From A07HB70 sp964512675 (GTDB lineage: Archaea > Halobacteriota > Halobacteria > Halobacteriales > Haloferacaceae), in contig CAZEJR010000004.1 of the NCBI GenBank assembly GCA_964512675.1, positions 1-64,000 on the forward strand: a stretch of DNA of 64,000 nt. The letters run 5' to 3'. The position numbers and the translations under genes were made by a program. Each line of letters begins with the position of its first letter. Position 1 is the stretch's first letter. This document shows positions 59,836 to 64,000 of the stretch, piece by piece. The notes beneath the pieces were generated by a model. It saw only the letters and a list, made by a program, of their open reading frames with translations. It made no database searches and was not told where the DNA came from.

Positions 59836-61989
59836 ATGAGCCTCACGGAGAGGCAGGCAAGCGACCCTATTCGCGTTCTTCACGTCGACGATAGCGTCGA
59901 CTTTGCTGAGACGACAGCGGCGTCTCTTGAACGAGAGGACGACCGATTTGAGACCGAGACCGCAGGTTGTGCGAGGGAAGGACTGAGTCGCCTCGCCGAG
60001 TCCACGTTCGACTGTGTCGTCTCCGACTACGAGATGCCCGGACAGAACGGCGTTGAGTTCCTCCGAACCGTTCGTAGGGAGCGGCCTGATCTACCATTTA
60101 TTCTGTTTACCGGCAGAGGGAGCGAAACCGTCGCCAGTAACGCAATCTCTGCGGGAGTCACCGACTATCTGCAAAAATCATCCGGAACTGAACAGTACGA
60201 ACTTCTCGCCAATCGCATTCTGAACGCCGTCGAAAGGGTACGAGCCGAACAGCAGATCCGGACAGAGCAGGAACGGTTTAGAGTTCTCTTTGACCGTCTC
60301 TCGCAGCCTGCAGTAGAAGTTCGGTATGTGGATGATCTACCGGTGGTGAGACGGGTTAATCCAGCCTTTGAGGACGTCTTCGGGTACGACTCCGAGACTA
60401 TGATCGACGACTCGCTTGACACACATATTGTCCCCGATAGCCGAACTGACGAAGCCGCAGCGATCAACGAGTACGCCAAATCCGGTGGTAGTATCGAATC
60501 GAGAGAGGTCACTCGACGGACGACGGACGGACTCCGCAGATTCCTCTTACACAATGCTGTCTACGACGACGGGTCGGGCGGGTTCGCCATCTACACGGAC
60601 ATCACCGAACGAAGAGAGCGTCGTGAGGAGCTTGAACAGATCGAGACACTGTTTGAGAACACTCAGGATCACATGTTTTTGATCAGTGCCGATGAGCCGT
60701 TCACGATCGAACGACTAAACGCAGCTTGGAACGATATACCAGGAATTTCACCAGAGGAGAGCCGTGGGCAAACGGTACAGGACGTGCTGGGCGAGAAGCA
60801 GGCAAAGAGGGTCGAGGAAAAATACCGGACGTGCGTCGAACGGCGGGAGAAACTGGAATACGAGGAGCGACTTCGGTTCGGAGATGCGGATATCGAGTGG
60901 GAGACCAGACTCGCTCCAGTCGCTATCGAGGGCGAGGTCGAGTATATCGCCGGTGCAAGCCGTGACATCACCGAAATGAAACGGCGCAAACGGGAACTGT
61001 CGGAGCTGAAACAGCAGTATCAGACGCTGGTAGAGAATTTCCCTAACGGGGCAGTATTCCTGATCGATAGAGATCTCGAGTTCGTCCGTGCTCGTGGTGA
61101 GGAATTAGAACGGGTGGGTCTGTCACCCACCGACGTTGAGGGTCATACACCACACGAGGTGGCTCCCGATGAGCTCGCAGATGAACTCTGCAAGCAGTAT
61201 ACCCAGGCGTTCGACGGGAGTACAACCGCCGTAACACTAGAGTACAGCGACGAACACTATCGAGTGCGGGCAACCCCGGTAAGAGCCGATGAAAACGAGA
61301 CCGGCTATGTGATGGCGGTGGCACAGAACATCACCAAGCACGTTGAGAGCAGAAAACGACTCGAACAGCGGAACGAGCAGTTAGATAGGTTTGCGAGCGT
61401 CGTGAGCCACGACCTCCGTAACCCACTCTCTGTCGCAGAGGGGAACCTGGAACTCCTGCGGACGGAGTGTGACAGTAACCGAATCGACACCATCGAGCGG
61501 TCGTTAACACGGATGTCTGAGCTGATCGATGACCTTCTCCAGCTGTCTCGTGTCGGTGACGATACCGACAGCATAGAGTCAGTCAGTCTCGCCGAAGCAG
61601 CTATCAACTGCTGGCAAAGCGTCGAGACGGGCGACGCGACGCTCCAGACGAACGCCAGTCGTACGATCCGAGCCGACCCGAGTCGGCTTGCACAGCTCTT
61701 CGAGAACCTGATGCGGAATGCAGTTCGGCACGCGGATCGAAACGTCACAGTCACCGTCGGTGACTCTGCGGACGGATTCTATGTTTCAGACGACGGGGAT
61801 GGTATCCCCGACGATGAGCGAGACGATGTGTTCGAGACGGGCTATACGAGTACCGACGACGGCACCGGATTCGGGCTCTCGATCGTGAACGGAGTCGCCG
61901 AAGCCCACGGGTGGGACATCAGCATCACGACGGGTTCTGAGGGCGGAGCACGGTTCGAGATAACAAACGTGTGTTTTGAAACTTCGTAA
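59836..61989 (+). CDS. Hybrid sensor histidine kinase: receiver, PAS domains, kinase (lower GC)
   Basis: 717 residues, no membrane span. Receiver at residues 12-125 (phospho-Asp64, VVSDYEMPGQNG), then three PAS/PAC units marked by AIYTDITERR, IAGASRDITEMK and VMAVAQNITKHV, HisKA box SVVSHDLRNPLSVAEGN (His525) and HATPase boxes NLMRNAVRHADRN, DDGDGIPDDERD and GTGFGLSIVNGVA. The architecture and many blocks match the truncated sensor just upstream and the kinases at 12844 and 40728. Its codons carry many more A/T third positions than the flanking genes, suggesting recent transfer. It abuts the integrase remnant, so it may be cargo of the lost element. Confidence 0.92.
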   Translation: MSLTERQASDPIRVLHVDDSVDFAETTAASLEREDDRFETETAGCAREGLSRLAESTFDCVVSDYEMPGQNGVEFLRTVRRERPDLPFILFTGRGSETVASNAISAGVTDYLQKSSGTEQYELLANRILNAVERVRAEQQIRTEQERFRVLFDRLSQPAVEVRYVDDLPVVRRVNPAFEDVFGYDSETMIDDSLDTHIVPDSRTDEAAAINEYAKSGGSIESREVTRRTTDGLRRFLLHNAVYDDGSGGFAIYTDITERRERREELEQIETLFENTQDHMFLISADEPFTIERLNAAWNDIPGISPEESRGQTVQDVLGEKQAKRVEEKYRTCVERREKLEYEERLRFGDADIEWETRLAPVAIEGEVEYIAGASRDITEMKRRKRELSELKQQYQTLVENFPNGAVFLIDRDLEFVRARGEELERVGLSPTDVEGHTPHEVAPDELADELCKQYTQAFDGSTTAVTLEYSDEHYRVRATPVRADENETGYVMAVAQNITKHVESRKRLEQRNEQLDRFASVVSHDLRNPLSVAEGNLELLRTECDSNRIDTIERSLTRMSELIDDLLQLSRVGDDTDSIESVSLAEAAINCWQSVETGDATLQTNASRTIRADPSRLAQLFENLMRNAVRHADRNVTVTVGDSADGFYVSDDGDGIPDDERDDVFETGYTSTDDGTGFGLSIVNGVAEAHGWDISITTGSEGGARFEITNVCFETS

Positions 61990-62039
61990 CCTCTCTCGTG
62001 CGGTGTGTAATACACGACTACGACGGTCGATAGGTCTGA

Positions 62040-62681
62040 AACGACTGTCGAGACCGACCCACGTCAGGCTGGCGAACTTCCACCCGTTCGCCCGCTCGAA
62101 GTCCGTGGGTCCGACTCTGGACGTGGGCTTGTCGAACCGTTGAGCGAGGTGGGCCTTCCACTCGTCACGCTCTCGGGGGAGAGGCTGTTGTAGGCGGGGA
62201 CTCCCGTATTCGAGTGCTGCCTCGCGGGTCGCCTGCCGCTCGTCGGCAGTGAGGTAGTCCTGTGGCTTGCTGAGGGGCTCACCGAGAGAAGTCTGGGTTC
62301 CACTCGGCGCTCTCTGCCAACTGGTGTCGACGATAGTCGGACAGTCGCTCGATGCAGTTCATCACCGTCGAGTTGTGCCCGTTCGTCGTGTCGCCGTACG
62401 CGATCCTCCATCTACGCATCGGCGTGGTCGGGCGTCACCTCCGTGGTGTACTGACCCTCTTGCCTCCACACCGACCGATAGAACGAGCCGAGTTGGTAGG
62501 TGAGTTGCTCGACGGTGGTGTCGCTGTCCCCGTCGCCCGTCTCGGGACTCTTGCCGAAGGTGGCGAGCCGCCGAAGGACGTCCCGCCTGTGGCTGCGGAA
62601 GTCGAGTAACTGCTTCTCGCCGAGTTCCTGCCGCGTCTCCACGCTGACGATGGGCGCACCAGCGACGTGTTCGCGGCTCAT
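62040..62681 (-). pseudogene. Decayed tyrosine recombinase (phage/plasmid integrase)
   Basis: The ATG at 62681 follows a strong GGAGGTCA. The first 89 codons read SVETRQELGEKQLLDFRSHR, then TVEQLTYQLGSFYRSVWRQEG and VTPDHADA, the SAM-like N-domain of haloarchaeal integrases, then hit a TAG at 62412-62414 and continue as MEDR. A frameshift leads into NGHNSTVMNCIERLSDYRRH and SAEWNPDFS; a second shift gives PLSKPQDYLTADERQATREA and PTDFERANGWKFASLTWVGL. The catalytic Arg-His-Arg-Tyr half is absent. At least one nonsense codon, two frameshifts and a 3' truncation make it inactive. It lies on the 3' side of tRNA-Asp. Confidence 0.82.
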
Positions 62682-62791
62682 CGAGTGACCTCCTGCGGGG
62701 GTAGTTGTAGCAACCCTGACGCTATCTCGAAATCGCTGTACTGCGGTCCAATCGTGGGGAGTTCACCCACGTAACGACCCTTTGGTGCCAT
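62678..62791 (-). CDS. 37-codon ORF coupled to the integrase remnant
   Basis: An intact small frame, MAPKGRYVGELPTIGPQYSD then FEIASGLLQLPPQEVTR, ends in a TGA that overlaps the integrase ATG (ATGA). It occupies the space between tRNA-Asp and the integrase. The four-base overlap and the tidy composition argue it is a real gene of the former element, perhaps a recombination accessory or regulatory peptide, but I recognise no family. Confidence 0.5.
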   Translation of the reverse strand: MAPKGRYVGELPTIGPQYSDFEIASGLLQLPPQEVTR

Positions 62792-62817
62792 CGTTGTTCC
62801 ATGCTTGTAGGCACCTG

Positions 62818-62839
62818 AAAACTACGGCACGGGAGTGCC
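62818..62839 (-). terminator. Hairpin plus T-tract after tRNA-Asp
   Basis: On the minus strand, GGCAC-TCCC-GTGCC (62826-62839) forms a five-base-pair stem, followed within a few bases by TTTT (62818-62821). It begins about eight bases past the tRNA 3' end and is a plausible transcription or processing signal; it also sits where an attachment site would be expected. Confidence 0.5.
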
Positions 62840-62846
62840 AAAGGAG

Positions 62847-62919
62847 CGCCCGAGGCGGGATTTGAACCCGCGTCACGACCGTGACAGGGTCGTATGATGG
62901 GCCACTACACCACCCGGGC
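62847..62919 (-). tRNA. tRNA-Asp (anticodon GTC)
   Basis: 73 nt, no intron, CCA not encoded. The acceptor stem GCCCGGG pairs with CUCGGGC with one G-U, discriminator G73, T-arm GCGGGTTCAAATCCCGC, and the anticodon arm CGACCCTGTCACGGTCG presents GTC. G73 and the GUC anticodon are the Asp identity elements. The gene reads leftward toward an integrase remnant, so its 3' end was probably an element integration site, while rpoH lies on the other side and opposite strand. Confidence 0.97.
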
Positions 62920-63126
62920 TTGCGAGAGTGGATACCCACGACTGGATCATAAGACTTGCCATCTCGGCCCGTCAGACACACCCACAACGACTATATCGGC
63001 TGCCGGCACACACCGTGGTGCGTGAGGGGCGGACAGCGGTAGCTGGCGGGAGGTCAGCAAGTGTTATGTGTGTGGGTCGGGTATCCTGCTGTAGTCTCTC
63101 GTGATTACTGCTCCCCACACCGACCT

Positions 63127-63354
63127 ATGGTAGACGTCACCCGACACGAACTGGTCCCGGAGCATCGCCTTCTCGGCGACGACGAAGTCGAGGAGATGCT
63201 AACCGAGTACGACGTCGAGCGGACGAACCTGCCGAAGATCAAACGCACCGACCCCGCCCTGCCCGACGACGCCGACGCCGGCGACGTCGTCGAGATCGTT
63301 CGTGACTCCCGGACGACCGACCGCGCGGTCGTCTACCGGCTGGTGGTCTCATGA
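63127..63354 (+). CDS. rpoH: DNA-directed RNA polymerase subunit H
   Basis: The 75-residue protein is the archaeal counterpart of the C-terminal domain of eukaryotic Rpb5. MVDVTRHELVPEHRLLGDDE, then LPKIKRTDPALPDDADAGDV and VYRLVVS, is the canonical sequence. It sits at the jaw of RNA polymerase, contacting downstream DNA. Start at ATG 63127 rather than an upstream GTG because the family begins MVDVT/MVSVS. The stop overlaps the rpoB'' start (ATGA), the conserved first step of the archaeal rpoH-rpoB''-rpoB'-rpoA operon. Confidence 0.97.
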   Translation: MVDVTRHELVPEHRLLGDDEVEEMLTEYDVERTNLPKIKRTDPALPDDADAGDVVEIVRDSRTTDRAVVYRLVVS

Positions 63355-64000
63355 GCTCGGACGCCGACACCGACCGCACGGCCCGACGCGCCATCTCGCG
63401 CGAGTACTTCTCCCAGGAGCGCCTCGCGGAGCACCACTTCCGGTCGTTCAACAGCTTCCTGCGCCGCGGGATGCAGCGAGTCGTCACGGAGAAGGAGACG
63501 ATCGACACGGACATCGGCGACAAGGAGGGCCAGGAGCCCGTCTTCGTCGAACTCGGCGACGTTCGCATCGAGACGCCGCGGGTCCGCGAGGCCGACGGCA
63601 GCGAGGAGCTGCTCTACCCGCAGGAGGCCCGCCTGCGGAACATCACCTACGCCGCGCCGGTGTTCATGGAGATGACGATCGTCCGTGGCGGCGAGGAGGA
63701 GCCCGAGACGGTCGTCGACGAGACGGAGACGAAAGTCGGTCGGATGCCGATCATGGTCGGCTCCGCGAAGTGTAACATCGCGGACCTCACGCGTGAGGAG
63801 CTGATCACGATCGGCGAGGACCCGGTCGACCCGGGCGGCTACTTCATCGTCAACGGGTCGGAACGGGTGCTGATGACGAGCGAGGACCTCGCGCCGAACA
63901 AGATCCTCGCGGAGTTCGACTCGAAGTACGGCGACGAGATCCAGGTCGCGAAGACGTTCTCCCAGCGCCGCGGCTACCGCGCGCTCGTCCTCTGTGAGCG
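63351..64000 (+). CDS. rpoB2: DNA-directed RNA polymerase subunit B'' (5' part; continues beyond window)
   Basis: The first 216 residues of the N-terminal half of the split archaeal beta-like subunit. Visible text includes SREYFSQERLAEHHFRSFNS, then RVVTEKETIDTDIGDKEG, PQEARLRNITYAAPVFMEMT, GRMPIMVGSAKCNI and DPGGYFIVNGSERVLMTSED, all strongly conserved in RpoB''/Rpb2 (protrusion and lobe). The frame is open to the window end. Together with RpoB' from the next gene it forms one half of the polymerase active-site cleft. Overlaps rpoH by four bases. Confidence 0.97.
   Translation, partial: MSSDADTDRTARRAISREYFSQERLAEHHFRSFNSFLRRGMQRVVTEKETIDTDIGDKEGQEPVFVELGDVRIETPRVREADGSEELLYPQEARLRNITYAAPVFMEMTIVRGGEEEPETVVDETETKVGRMPIMVGSAKCNIADLTREELITIGEDPVDPGGYFIVNGSERVLMTSEDLAPNKILAEFDSKYGDEIQVAKTFSQRRGYRALVLCE

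Noticed and set aside
62763..62987. A minus-strand ORF running through tRNA-Asp
   Set aside because: The central part is simply the translated tRNA; no start signal or family match.

Overview
The window is chromosomal DNA from a halophilic archaeon (class Halobacteria). The evidence is a very high GC content, strongly acidic predicted proteins, Tat-type signal sequences, short AT-rich TATA-like boxes close to start codons, archaeal RNA polymerase genes rpoH and rpoB'' at the right end, and many family members known mainly from haloarchaea. The genus cannot be fixed from the sequence alone. No rRNA, CRISPR array or intact insertion sequence is visible; one tRNA (Asp, GTC) is present.

Layout. 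0-2.1 kb: the end of a phosphonate-type ABC transporter operon (two PhnE permeases and a frameshifted HAD phosphatase). 2.1-12.3 kb: metabolic and housekeeping genes (BtpA-like protein, a degenerate NAD synthetase, ATP-grasp ligase, sarcosine/N-methyltryptophan oxidase-like flavoenzyme, 2H phosphoesterase, dual-specificity phosphatase, HerA-like ATPase, aconitase). 12.8-18 kb: a receiver-PAS histidine kinase, a small membrane protein, serine acetyltransferase, then about 1.1 kb of apparently eroded sequence. 18-31.3 kb: genes consistent with polyamine/amine metabolism (membrane aminopropyltransferase-like protein, SDR, glutamine-synthetase-like ligase, PotA, fused PotB-PotC, PotD and a copper amine oxidase), interspersed with a pterin dehydratase, a Mrr-like fusion protein and hemB. 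31.3-37.1 kb: a membrane protein, rhodanese, JAMM protease, a badly decayed 2-hydroxyacid dehydrogenase, and the proC-proB-proA proline operon. 37.1-45.1 kb: acyl-CoA ligase, acyl-CoA dehydrogenase, a ketoacyl reductase, a second receiver-histidine kinase, an MFS transporter and an F420-type NADP reductase.

45.4-51.6 kb holds what I consider the most interesting locus. Two paralogous secreted proteins share a signal-proximal block (VSVDVV...EAF.G) and sit with a membrane-anchored winged-helix regulator and an archaeal/ER-type signal peptidase I. This resembles the logic of SipW-TasA/camelysin systems. The set is split by a roughly 2.7 kb patch of mobile-element debris: a primase remnant with a nonsense codon and no helicase core, a 5'-truncated antitoxin, and two VapC toxins, one with its VapB.

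51.7-57.8 kb: SDR, carboxylesterase, class III CoA-transferase, homocitrate/isopropylmalate-synthase-like enzyme, 1-Cys peroxiredoxin and a secreted lipoprotein-like protein. 58-62 kb: two adjacent receiver-PAS sensors, the first lacking its kinase half and the second complete and visibly lower in GC. 62.0-62.9 kb: a decayed tyrosine recombinase on the 3' side of tRNA-Asp, translationally coupled to an intact 37-codon ORF, which looks like the footprint of a tRNA-targeted integrative element. The window ends in rpoH and the 5' part of rpoB''.

The window is unusually rich in broken genes: HAD phosphatase, hydroxyacid dehydrogenase, primase, antitoxin, integrase, perhaps one sensor, and the 17-kb region. 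Archaeal-style tight packing is evident elsewhere, with ATGA or 8-nt overlaps in phnE-phnE-HAD, proC-proB-proA and rpoH-rpoB''.
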